From: Leclercia sp. S52
GTDB taxonomy: Bacteria; Pseudomonadota; Gammaproteobacteria; Enterobacterales; Enterobacteriaceae
Length of the DNA stretch: 64,000 nt
Reading direction: 5' to 3'
Assembly (NCBI RefSeq): GCF_039727615.1
Contig: NZ_CP152474.1
Span: forward strand, 372,001-436,000
This document shows, in pieces, positions 56,213 to 64,000 of this stretch. Positions within the stretch are counted from its first letter, which is position 1; each line of letters starts with the position of its first letter. The notes beneath the pieces were generated by a model. The model searched no databases. It saw only the letters and a program-made list of their open reading frames with translations, and was not told where the DNA came from. Both the position numbers and the translations under genes were made by a program.

Positions 56213-56947
56213 ATGAGTGAAATGATTTACGGCATCCACGCGGTGCAGGCCCTGCTGGAGCGCGCACCGGAGCGTTTTCAGGAAGTTTTTATTCTGAAAG
56301 GGCGTGAAGACAAACGCCTGATGCCGCTGATCCACGCCCTGGAAGCGCAGGGTGTGGTGATCCAGCTGGCGAACCGTCAGTACCTGGATGAGAAAAGCGA
56401 AGGTGCGGTGCACCAGGGGATCATCGCCCGCGTCAAACCGGGTCGCCAGTATCAGGAAAACGATCTGCCGGATCTCATCGCTTCTCTGGATAACCCGTTC
56501 TTCCTGATCCTCGACGGCGTGACCGATCCGCACAACCTTGGTGCCTGCCTGCGTAGCGCCGATGCGGCGGGCGTGCACGCGGTGATCGTGCCGAAAGATC
56601 GCTCCGCACAGCTCAACGCCACGGCCAAAAAAGTGGCCTGCGGCGCGGCGGAAAACGTCCCGCTGATCCGCGTGACCAACCTGGCGCGCACCATGCGTCA
56701 GCTGCAGGAAGAGAATATCTGGATCGTCGGCACCGCCGGTGAAGCGGACCATACCCTGTTCCAGAGCAAAATGACCGGCCGTCTGGCGCTGGTGATGGGT
56801 GCGGAAGGGGAAGGGATGCGTCGTCTGACCCGCGAGCACTGCGACGAGCTGATCAGCATTCCGATGGCGGGCAGCGTCTCGTCCCTGAACGTCTCCGTAG
56901 CAACCGGCATCTGCCTGTTTGAAGCGGTGCGCCAGCGCGGGAAATAA
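56213..56947 (+). CDS. rlmB: 23S rRNA (G2251-2'-O)-methyltransferase RlmB
   Basis: A 244-residue SpoU/TrmH-family enzyme. The N-terminal substrate-binding domain opens [24 protein letters not shown] motifs are [30 protein letters not shown] and [22 protein letters not shown]. It follows rnr by 65 bases. Confidence 0.97.
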   Translation: MSEMIYGIHAVQALLERAPERFQEVFILKGREDKRLMPLIHALEAQGVVIQLANRQYLDEKSEGAVHQGIIARVKPGRQYQENDLPDLIASLDNPFFLILDGVTDPHNLGACLRSADAAGVHAVIVPKDRSAQLNATAKKVACGAAENVPLIRVTNLARTMRQLQEENIWIVGTAGEADHTLFQSKMTGRLALVMGAEGEGMRRLTREHCDELISIPMAGSVSSLNVSVATGICLFEAVRQRGK

Positions 56948-56952
56948 ACAGC

Positions 56953-56980
56953 AAGGCCTTCTTTGAAGGCCTTTAGTGTT
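56953..56980 (+). terminator. rlmB terminator
   Basis: AAGGCCTTC-TTT-GAAGGCCTT stem followed by TAGTGTTTTC. It directly follows the rlmB stop. Confidence 0.75.
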
Positions 56981-57019
56981 TTCTCCCTCTCCCTGTGGGA
57001 GAGGGTTGGGGTGAGGGCA
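56975..57019. repeat. CCCTCTCCC palindromic repeat
   Basis: CCCTCTCCC-TGT-GGGAGAGGG is a perfect palindrome followed by TTGGGGTGAGGGC. This is a dispersed intergenic element in enterobacteria and resembles the sequences at 3874-3905, 27990-28036 and 56166-56186. Confidence 0.6.
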
Positions 57020-57037
57020 CCAGACGGTGATCGTCCT

Positions 57038-57065
57038 GGCCGGGTAAGCGTAGCGCCACCCGGCA
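57038..57065. repeat. REP-type element
   Basis: GGCCGGGTAAGCGTAGCGCC followed by ACCCGGCAC, between the convergent ends of rlmB and the MFS gene. Confidence 0.7.
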
Positions 57066-57071
57066 CATAAC

Positions 57072-58361
57072 TCACTCCTCCAGCGACCGCAAATGGTCAT
57101 CCTTTCTGAGCGTCATCAGCGCAAAAATACTCACCACCGCCGTCGCCATCACGTAATACGCTGGAATATCCAGGTTTCCCGTCTCTTTGATCAGCCCGGT
57201 AATGATTAACCCCGCACAGCCCGAGAAGATGGCATTCGACAGCGAATAGGCCAGCCCCAGCCCGGTATAGCGCACCCGCGTCGGGAACATCTCTGACAGC
57301 ATGGCCGGCCCAGGCCCTGCCAGCATCCCCACCAGACCACCGGCAATCAGCACCACAATCGCTTTTATCGCCAGAGTGCTGGACTCCGCCTGCAAAATTT
57401 TCAGCAGCGGCAGGGCAAGGATCAGCAGCAGGGCGGCGGCAATCACCATTACCGTGCGCCGTCCAATGCGGTCGCTCAACATCCCGGAGGGAATAATGGT
57501 CAGCGCAAAGCCGATATTGGAGATCACCGCAATCAGCAGCGCCTGGTTAAAGCCGGTATGCAGGGCCGATTGCAGGTAGGCAGGCATGATCACCAGATAG
57601 GTATAACCTGCGGCAGACCACACCATCACCCGGCCAATCCCCATCACGATGGCTTTCAGCGTGTCGCGGGTTCGGGCCTTCGCCACCACCGGTTTGGTTT
57701 GTTGCTGCACGAAGCTCGGCGTCTCTTCCATGCTTACCCGCAGCCACAGAGCCACCGCCCCCAGCGGCAGGGCGATAAAGAACGGGATGCGCCAGCCCCA
57801 GTCATGCAGGGCTTCTGGCGTCAGCAGTGCCGAGAGCAGCGCCACGATCCCCGCCCCGGCCAGCAGACCCAGCGCAACGGTAAAGGACTGCCAGGCGCCG
57901 TACAGCCCGCGTTTGCCGCGCGGGGCGAACTCGGTCATCAGCGACACCGCACCGCCATACTCGCCACCGGCGAACAGCCCCTGCAGGATCCGCAGACCGG
58001 TGATCATCAGCGGGGCGGCAATGCCGATGCTGGCATACACCGGCACCAGGCCAATCGCCGCGGTGGCGAGGGTCATCATCACCAGCACGACGATCAGCGT
58101 AGGCTTGCGCCCGATACGATCGCCGATCCGCCCGAAGACGATGGCACCCAATGGACGAAAGAAAAAGGCGATGGCAAACGAGGCGTAGGTGAGGATCAGA
58201 CTGGTCAGCCCCGCCTCACCGCTGAGCTGGAAAAAGTTTTTCGCAATCACGGTGGCCAGAAAACCGTACACCGCAAATTCGTACCATTCGATAAAGTTAC
58301 CAATTGAGCCCGCGATTAACGCGCGCTTATGGGCATCCGGCGCCCGGTGAATGTTTTGCAT
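57072..58361 (-). CDS. MFS transporter, metabolite:H+ symporter (MHS) family
   Basis: A 429-residue inner-membrane symporter with twelve predicted helices. It has the MHS signatures GSIGNFIEWYEFAVYGFLA near the N-terminus, GRIGDRIGRKPTLIV between helices 2 and 3, and GGEYGGAV in helix 4. Relatives are ProP, KgtP and ShiA; the substrate is not clear, an organic acid or osmolyte being likely. GGAGAG seven bases before the ATG at 58361 sets the start. E. coli has yjfI-yjfC in this place, so this is an accessory replacement, divergent from aidB. Confidence 0.85.
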   Translation of the reverse strand: MQNIHRAPDAHKRALIAGSIGNFIEWYEFAVYGFLATVIAKNFFQLSGEAGLTSLILTYASFAIAFFFRPLGAIVFGRIGDRIGRKPTLIVVLVMMTLATAAIGLVPVYASIGIAAPLMITGLRILQGLFAGGEYGGAVSLMTEFAPRGKRGLYGAWQSFTVALGLLAGAGIVALLSALLTPEALHDWGWRIPFFIALPLGAVALWLRVSMEETPSFVQQQTKPVVAKARTRDTLKAIVMGIGRVMVWSAAGYTYLVIMPAYLQSALHTGFNQALLIAVISNIGFALTIIPSGMLSDRIGRRTVMVIAAALLLILALPLLKILQAESSTLAIKAIVVLIAGGLVGMLAGPGPAMLSEMFPTRVRYTGLGLAYSLSNAIFSGCAGLIITGLIKETGNLDIPAYYVMATAVVSIFALMTLRKDDHLRSLEE

Positions 58362-58543
58362 TGTTATTCTCTCCATGAGGTGTGAATAAATTATTCACTA
58401 TAAATGCAGATAAGAAATTTATTATTCGTTCGTTATGTGACCAGATTCACGCTTGTAGATGGCGAAATTTTGCGCCCGCTTCCGTGCAGCGTCTGCCCGG
58501 TCTGTCCATAATTACCTCATTGCCATAGAAGGAGGGATACATA

Positions 58544-60166
58544 ATGCACTGGCAGACGCACACTGTTTTTAACCAGCCTGCGCCACTCACCAACAGCAAC
58601 CTTTTCCTTTCCGATCGTGCCCTGTGCGAAGCGGTCAACCGTGAAGGCGCCGACTGGGACGCCGAGCTGCTCGCCAGCATCGGTCAGCAGCTGGGCACCG
58701 CAGAATCGCTGGAACTGGGCCGCCTCGCCAACGTCAATCCACCCGAACTGCTGCGCTTTGACGCCAGCGGTGCCCGGCTGGACGACGTGCGCTTCCATCC
58801 CGCGTGGCACCTGCTGATGCAGGGACTCTGCGCCAACCGTGTGCATAACCTGGCGTGGGAAGAGGAGGCGCGCAAAGGGGCCTTCGTGGCCCGGGCGGCG
58901 CGTTTTATCCTGCATGCGCAGGTGGAAGCCGGCACGCTCTGCCCGATCACCATGACCCATGCTGCCACGCCGCTGCTGCTGCAGGCGCTACCGCGCGCTT
59001 TCCATGACTGGCTGACGCCGCTCCTTAGCGACCGCTATGACTCCCATCTGGCGCCGGGCAACCAGAAGCGCGGTCTGTTGATTGGTATGGGGATGACGGA
59101 GAAGCAGGGCGGATCGGATGTCCTCAGCAACACCACCCGGGCAGAGCGCTGCAGCGACGGTAGCTACCGGCTGGTGGGCCATAAATGGTTTTTCTCGGTG
59201 CCGCAGAGTGATGCGCACCTGGTGCTGGCGCAGGCCAAAGGCGGCCTGTCGTGCTTCTTCGTTCCGCGTTTTCTGCCTGACGGCCTGCGCAATGCCGTGC
59301 ATCTGGAGCGGCTGAAAGACAAGCTGGGCAACCGCTCCAACGCCAGCAGCGAAGCTGAGTTCCTTGAGGCGACCGGCTGGCTGCTGGGGGAAGAGGGGGA
59401 AGGGGTACGCCAGATCCTGAAAATGGGCGGCCTCACCCGGTTCGACTGCGCGCTCGGCAGCCACGGCCTGATGCGCCGGGCGTTCTCGGTGGCGTTATAC
59501 CATGCCCACCAGCGGCAGACCTTCGGCAAAAACCTGATCGATCAGCCGCTGATGCGCGACGTGCTCAGCCGCATGGCGCTGCAGCTGGAGGGGCAGACGG
59601 CGCTGCTGTTCCGTCTGGCGCGGGCCTGGGATCGCCGGGATAACGAGCATGAAGCCCTGTGGGCACGGCTGTTTACCCCGGCGGCGAAACTGACGATCTG
59701 TAAAGCGGGGATCCCGTTCGTCGCCGAAGCGATGGAGGTGCTGGGCGGTATCGGCTACTGCGAAGAGAGCGAGCTGCCGCGCTTGTACCGGGAGATGCCG
59801 GTCAACAGTATCTGGGAAGGTTCGGGGAATATCATGGGGCTGGACGTGCTGCGGGTGCTGGCGAAGCAGCCTGCGGTAATGGATCTGCTGGCCGATGATT
59901 TTGCCGGCGTGAAGGGACAGGATCGGCACTTCGATCGCAGCTGGCGTCAGTTACAGCAGAAGCTGCGTAAACCCCAGGAGGCGCAGGGCAGGGAGATCGC
60001 CCGGCAGATCTTCCTGCTGGGCGCGGGGGCACAGATGTTGCGCCATGCGTCACCGCCGGTGGCGCAGGCCTGGTGCCGTGAAATGCTCGATGCCCGTGGA
60101 GGTTCCCTGCTCAGCGAGCAGGTCCAGGACGACCTGCTGCTGCGCGCCACGGGCGGCGTGGCCTGA
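58544..60166 (+). CDS. aidB: adaptive-response flavoprotein AidB
   Basis: A 540-residue acyl-CoA-dehydrogenase-like flavoprotein induced by alkylation damage through Ada in E. coli and thought to protect DNA. Family marks include GMGMTEKQGGSDVLSNTT, VGHKWFFSVPQSDAHLVLAQ and NSIWEGSGNIMGLDVLR. It starts at ATG 58544 behind GAAGGAGG. Its end is followed after three bases by the convergent chemoreceptor stop. Confidence 0.95.
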   Translation: MHWQTHTVFNQPAPLTNSNLFLSDRALCEAVNREGADWDAELLASIGQQLGTAESLELGRLANVNPPELLRFDASGARLDDVRFHPAWHLLMQGLCANRVHNLAWEEEARKGAFVARAARFILHAQVEAGTLCPITMTHAATPLLLQALPRAFHDWLTPLLSDRYDSHLAPGNQKRGLLIGMGMTEKQGGSDVLSNTTRAERCSDGSYRLVGHKWFFSVPQSDAHLVLAQAKGGLSCFFVPRFLPDGLRNAVHLERLKDKLGNRSNASSEAEFLEATGWLLGEEGEGVRQILKMGGLTRFDCALGSHGLMRRAFSVALYHAHQRQTFGKNLIDQPLMRDVLSRMALQLEGQTALLFRLARAWDRRDNEHEALWARLFTPAAKLTICKAGIPFVAEAMEVLGGIGYCEESELPRLYREMPVNSIWEGSGNIMGLDVLRVLAKQPAVMDLLADDFAGVKGQDRHFDRSWRQLQQKLRKPQEAQGREIARQIFLLGAGAQMLRHASPPVAQAWCREMLDARGGSLLSEQVQDDLLLRATGGVA

Positions 60167-60169
60167 TCC

Positions 60170-62096
60170 TTACAGGCGGAACAGGCTGACCAGCTCGGTC
60201 AGGTGAGAACCTTTCCCACGCAGAACCTGCGCCGTCTGTTCACTGCGCGAGACGCGGTCGGCGTTGATATGCGACGCTTCGCCAATATGCGTCATCGCCA
60301 GGTTCACCTGACCAATGCCTGCCGACTGCTCGCGGGAGGCATGGTTAATCTCCGTGACCAGCTGGTTGATATTGTCGATATGCTCGATGATGCTCTCCAT
60401 TGCATGCCGGGTCTGCTCCGACAGGGCGTGGCCCTCGCTCACTTTGCTGAGCGTATCGCCAATCAGCTGTTCAATCTCCTTCACCGCGTTGGCGCTGCGC
60501 GCTGCCAGGGCGCGGACTTCCTGAGCCACCACGGCAAAGCCTTTACCGTGCTCGCCCGCCCGGGCGGCTTCTACGGCGGCGTTCAGCGCCAGGATATTGG
60601 TCTGGAAAGCGATACCCTCAATCACCCGCGTGATGGCTTCGATACGTTTCGATGCCTCGCGAATATCATCCATGGTGGCGACAGCATTGCTGACGGTCTC
60701 CCCGCCCTGATGCACCGCCCGGGAGGTCTCGCCCACCAGCTGCTGGGTCTGCTCCATATTGGCCGCATTCTGCTGCACGCTGGCTGCCAGCTGCTCCATG
60801 CTGGCGGAAGTCTCTTCCACGCTGCTGGCCTGCTTGTTGATCTGCTCGGAGATCTCGCCGGTATCCGCCGCCAGGGCGTTGGTGCCCAGATGGATATCCC
60901 CTGCGGCTTCGCGCACCTGCAGCACAATTTTTTTGCAGCCCGCCGCCAATGCCGTTGATGGCATTGATTAACTGACCCACCTCATCCTGACGGCTAGCAG
61001 GCAGGGTTGCACGCAGATCCCCGGCGGCATACTGCTCTGCCAGACCAATCACATCGCGCAGCGGGCGTGAAAGCCAGCGGCGAATAATAAACACGAACAG
61101 CATGGCGAAGAGCGCGGACAGGACGACACCGGCCAGCAGGAAGCGATCGCGCAGGCTGGTCACATCGGCCAGCAGGACGGATTTATCCACCTCGCCCACG
61201 ATGGTCCAGTTCCAGCCCGGCAGCGGCGTCCAGGCCATAATCAGCGTACGACCCTCGGCGCTCTGACGCTCCAGGGTGCCGGATTTATCCCCCAGCAGCA
61301 GCAGCTGAACATCGTTCTCCCATTTCGGCAGTTGCCCCTCTTCTGCGCTATGGAACAGGTACTGACCGTGATTTTTGCCATTGCTGCGGTCCAGCACAAA
61401 GAAGTGGCCGCTCTCGCCCAGACGGCGGCTGAGGATCTTCTCACGCATGACGTTCCAGGAGTGGGTAATGTCGACCCCAACGAAGATAATGGCGATCACC
61501 TGTCCGCCCGCGTCTTTTACCGGCTGATACTGGGTGATGTAGCGTTTGCCGAACAGCAGGGCAAGGCCGCGATAAACTTCACCTTTGCTGACCACCGCCC
61601 AGGCCGGGCTGGCATGATCCAGTACCGTGCCGATGGCCCGATCGCCGTTCTCTTTACGCAGTGAAGTCGCCACGCGGACGAAGTCGTCGCCGCTGCGGAC
61701 AAACAGCGTGGAGATGGCCCCGGTGCGATTCAGAAAATCATCGGGCGTGGTGTTGTTCTCATGGAGTTCCGTATCCCCGCCCTTCAGCAGCGGGACGTTC
61801 TGACCGTTGATGGTGCGGGTCTGGCTGGCGTCAATATTCAGCGGCTGTGGCAAAAAGGTGGTGAACAGGCGAGTGTAGCTCTCCACCTCTTCGGTGAGGC
61901 TGGTATTGAACATTTGCACCATGTCGACCACGCCGGTGGACTGGTTATGCAGGTCTTCAATGGCCAGCGCTTTGAGTTTTTGACTGGTGTTATAGCTCAG
62001 GAGAAAAGTGAAAAGCAGAAAAAGAGTGGCAACACTCAAGCCGGTAAGCAGCGATAGCTTTGTGCCCAGACCTGCACGGCGAAAAAAGTTGATCAT
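60170..62096 (-). CDS. methyl-accepting chemotaxis protein, frameshifted in this assembly
   Basis: Inner-membrane chemoreceptor. It has an N-terminal helix ([17 protein letters not shown]), a periplasmic Cache-type sensor (about 40-320), a second helix, a HAMP domain and the cytoplasmic signalling hairpin with [20 protein letters not shown] and [21 protein letters not shown] run of seven A (60928-60934 on the plus strand as T) breaks the frame after GGGLQK; six A would give [14 protein letters not shown]. Repaired, it is about 641 residues. The end LVSLFRL lacks the NWETF receptor pentapeptide. The ligand is unknown. E. coli has no receptor here. Confidence 0.88.
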
Positions 62097-62228
62097 AAAT
62101 TGCTCATTGCTAAAAAGGTAACGCTTTTCAACGGCAGAGCGGGGATAACATTTATGGGGTTTATGTAACAAAATGTTACAAGATTGTCTCGGGGTAGTAA
62201 CGGCAAGGATAATAGAATTGTAAATATT

Positions 62229-62257
62229 AAAAAGCCACTCTTTTTTAGTGGCTTTTT
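62229..62257 (-). terminator. yjfN terminator
   Basis: AAAAAGCCACT, an A/T loop and AGTGGCTTTTT form a stem with a T run; it lies between yjfN and the chemoreceptor gene. Confidence 0.8.
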
Positions 62258-62268
62258 ATTGGCGCTTT

Positions 62269-62544
62269 TCAGGCGTAGAGAATGGCTTGTACCCGCCAGC
62301 GATCAACATGGCTGTCTTCCTGCATAGTTATGATGCGATACCAGGACGCTCCCTGTTCATCTGCTTTAAGCGCGACCACGCGCTCTACATCCTGCGGACT
62401 CCCGGAGATATCACTCACCGAAATCAGTCCTATTTCATTTAAACCCGTCACACAATCAGCGCTGGCAAATTCGGCTGACTGTGCGGCAGTACTCACCAGA
62501 CCGGCTGAGAGTAACAGTGAGGTCAAAGCAAGAGATCGTTTCAT
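62269..62544 (-). CDS. yjfN: DUF1471 periplasmic protein YjfN
   Basis: A 91-residue exported protein: signal peptide about 1-22, then the YdgH/BhsA-type DUF1471 domain (SADCVTGLNEIGLISVSDISGSP, DEQGASWYRIITM, WRVQAILYA). E. coli YjfN is reported as an activator of the DegP protease. GGAGC before the ATG at 62544 sets the start. It is downstream of bsmA, same strand. Confidence 0.93.
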   Translation of the reverse strand: MKRSLALTSLLLSAGLVSTAAQSAEFASADCVTGLNEIGLISVSDISGSPQDVERVVALKADEQGASWYRIITMQEDSHVDRWRVQAILYA

Positions 62545-62692
62545 CGTCAGCTCCATTTTACGTGTCCCCGGTATCCGCCGGGCAATCCTTCGCTAATAAA
62601 CTCGCTTCCATTGCCGCAGGCATGGAGTTTATTGTGGACAGGAAAACGTCTATGGACGCAAAGCAGTGTAAATGTCGTTTAAATACCGCTCG

Positions 62693-63022
62693 TTATTTAC
62701 GGTATAAAATGGCCTGCGAATACCATTGTCCCGTCACGATAGTTTCATCGATAAGGACAATGACGTAATAATCAGCTTTCGCGGCGACGGCTTTTGCTTT
62801 AATGGCATCTTCCACATCATCGGGAGAGCCTCGCTCAAGTGCGGTGACGGTACCCATCCGCTGTAATCCTTCCGTCTGATTACGACGAATTTCTTGTGGG
62901 TGGTCGGCAACCGGAGGTGCAGGCTGTGGCGTGCCTTCCAGGACGCTACATCCGCCCAACACCAGCATCAGCAATAAAGCAGCAAACCTTCGCATAACCA
63001 TATCTCGTTTCCTGATAGCCAT
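62693..63022 (-). CDS. bsmA: biofilm peroxide-resistance lipoprotein BsmA
   Basis: A 109-residue DUF1471 lipoprotein. Lipobox VLGGC (cysteine at about residue 25), then DHPQEIRRNQTEGLQRMG and the family C-terminus TGQWYSQAILYRK. Implicated in stress tolerance of biofilms. Divergent from yjfP. Confidence 0.94.
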   Translation of the reverse strand: MAIRKRDMVMRRFAALLLMLVLGGCSVLEGTPQPAPPVADHPQEIRRNQTEGLQRMGTVTALERGSPDDVEDAIKAKAVAAKADYYVIVLIDETIVTGQWYSQAILYRK

Positions 63023-63160
63023 AGTGTAGAACTCTGTTGATTTAGGATTGGGGGAATGTTCCCAAATTGTTAGCTGTGGCGTAAATTTCGAATGAAAATT
63101 GTGCGAAAGCGTAATCCAGTTCTCAACATTTTAAATCACCCTTTAGCATGAGGCCCAGTG

Positions 63161-63892
63161 ATGATTGAACTTGAAATACGACAATTTGGCGACCATGAGA
63201 GTGTACACGCCGTTCCGGCGGGAAAACGGTCTCAACCGTTGCCGGTTGTTATTTTTTATCATGGATTTACCTCATCAAAGCTGGTTTACAGCTATTTTGC
63301 GGTGGCCCTGGCGCAGGCCGGTTTTCGGGTGGTCATGCCGGACGCACCGGATCACGGCGCCCGCTTTACGGGGGATGAGCAGGCTCGTCTGGGGCAGTTC
63401 TGGCCGATCCTGCATGGCAACCTCACCGAATTTGCCGCGCTGCGGGATGGGTTGTATCAGGCCGGGCTGGTGGCGGATGAGCGCCTTGCGGTCGCCGGAG
63501 CTTCGATGGGCGGGATGACCGCACTGGGTATCATGGCGCGCCATCCGGAAGTGAAATGCGTGGCAAGCCTGATGGGCTCGGGCTACTTTACCTCCCTGGC
63601 CCGCACGCTGTTTCCGCCGCAGCCACCGGCGGACTTCGCGGCAATGGTCTCTCCGCTTGCCGAATGGGAGGTCACGACCGCGCTACCCCGGCTGGCCGAC
63701 CGCCCGCTGCTGCTGTGGCATGGGGAGGAGGATGATGTGGTGCCAGCCGCGGAGACCTTCCGTCTGCAGCAGGCTTTGCAGCGGGAAGGGCTGGATAAAA
63801 ATCTGACCTGTCTGTGGGAAGCGGGCGTCAAACACCGCATCACGCCGACCGCCCTTGATGCCACGGTGGCGTTTTTCCGCCAGCACCTTTAA
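63161..63892 (+). CDS. yjfP: alpha/beta-hydrolase esterase YjfP
   Basis: A 243-residue cytoplasmic esterase with the nucleophile elbow [11 protein letters not shown], oxyanion-region [16 protein letters not shown], the catalytic aspartate near [11 protein letters not shown] and the histidine in GVKHRITP. The ATG at 63161 has GAGG nine bases upstream. It matches E. coli YjfP in sequence and place. Confidence 0.94.
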   Translation: MIELEIRQFGDHESVHAVPAGKRSQPLPVVIFYHGFTSSKLVYSYFAVALAQAGFRVVMPDAPDHGARFTGDEQARLGQFWPILHGNLTEFAALRDGLYQAGLVADERLAVAGASMGGMTALGIMARHPEVKCVASLMGSGYFTSLARTLFPPQPPADFAAMVSPLAEWEVTTALPRLADRPLLLWHGEEDDVVPAAETFRLQQALQREGLDKNLTCLWEAGVKHRITPTALDATVAFFRQHL

Positions 63893-64000
63893 ACGCGCAG
63901 GATTTTCACCCCCCTGATCTTCCAGTTTCTGGAGGATCTGTGGGTCAGCACTTTTACCGGTGATCACCAGATCAATTTGCTCGGCGCGGCTGAACAACAT
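63889..64000 (-). CDS. ulaR: ascorbate-utilisation repressor UlaR, C-terminal end only, frameshifted
   Basis: The last 36 residues of a DeoR-family repressor of the ula regulon; the rest lies outside the window. [20 protein letters not shown] matches the UlaR C-terminus. A run of six G (63909-63914 region, minus strand) shifts the frame; five G would give EDQGVKILRV and a TAA at 63889-63891. It overlaps the yjfP end by three to four bases. Confidence 0.85.

Overview
The window is chromosomal DNA from a member of the Enterobacteriaceae. From groES to purA and on to ulaR the gene order follows the E. coli K-12 94-95 min region closely: pheU, yjdC, dsbD, cutA, dcuA, aspA, fxsA, yjeH, groESL, yjeI, yjeJ, epmB, efp, ecnAB, sugE, blc, frdDCBA, epmA, mscM, psd, rsgA, orn, three glycine tRNAs, queG, nnr, tsaE, amiB, mutL, miaA, hfq, hflXKC, purA, nsrR, rnr, rlmB, aidB, yjfN, bsmA, yjfP, ulaR. 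Protein lengths match the E. coli ones almost exactly. An ecnR-like gene after ecnB and the other accessory genes point to a Citrobacter/Enterobacter/Lelliottia-type organism rather than E. coli, but the genus cannot be fixed from the sequence alone.

Layout. 1-1.4 kb holds a tRNA-Phe gene with a duplicated 3' end plus terminator (an attachment-site-like scar) and an AraC-type regulator beside a LysE-type exporter. 2-12.4 kb is core: redox and copper tolerance (dsbD, cutA), C4-dicarboxylate metabolism (dcuA, aspA), yjeH, the groE heat-shock operon and yjeI. 12.4-24.1 kb is a visibly AT-rich accessory block between yjeI and epmB. It carries a class II microcin-type secretion operon (glycine-rich double-glycine-type precursor, HlyD-family adaptor, C39 peptidase-ABC exporter, then yjeJ), a chaperone-usher fimbrial operon (pilin, chaperone, usher, tip adhesin) and a divergent membrane-tethered winged-helix regulator. 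24-63.9 kb returns to core genes for EF-P lysylation, entericidins, guanidinium export under a guanidine-II riboswitch, fumarate reductase, membrane and ribosome maintenance, the tsaE-to-hflC supercluster, and nitric-oxide and alkylation stress.

The most interesting signal is a second, orphan secreted-peptide gene (51089-51379). It sits where E. coli has yjeT, between hflC and purA, and its 15-residue leader is nearly identical to that of the precursor at 16922-17284, about 34 kb away. The two presumably share the single C39 exporter. No classical immunity gene is visible beside either. YjeJ is transcribed 25 bases after the exporter, so it is a candidate accessory or immunity component. That would give a first functional context to a gene that in E. 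coli K-12 is an uncharacterised orphan.

Sequence quality. Eight single-base surpluses in homopolymer runs break otherwise full-length conserved genes: the araC-type gene, dcuA, frdA, mscM, hflK (twice), the chemoreceptor gene and ulaR. Removing one base from each run restores the family's normal length and sequence. They look like sequencing or assembly errors, not real pseudogenes, and the apparent hflK-hflC fusion is one of their products.
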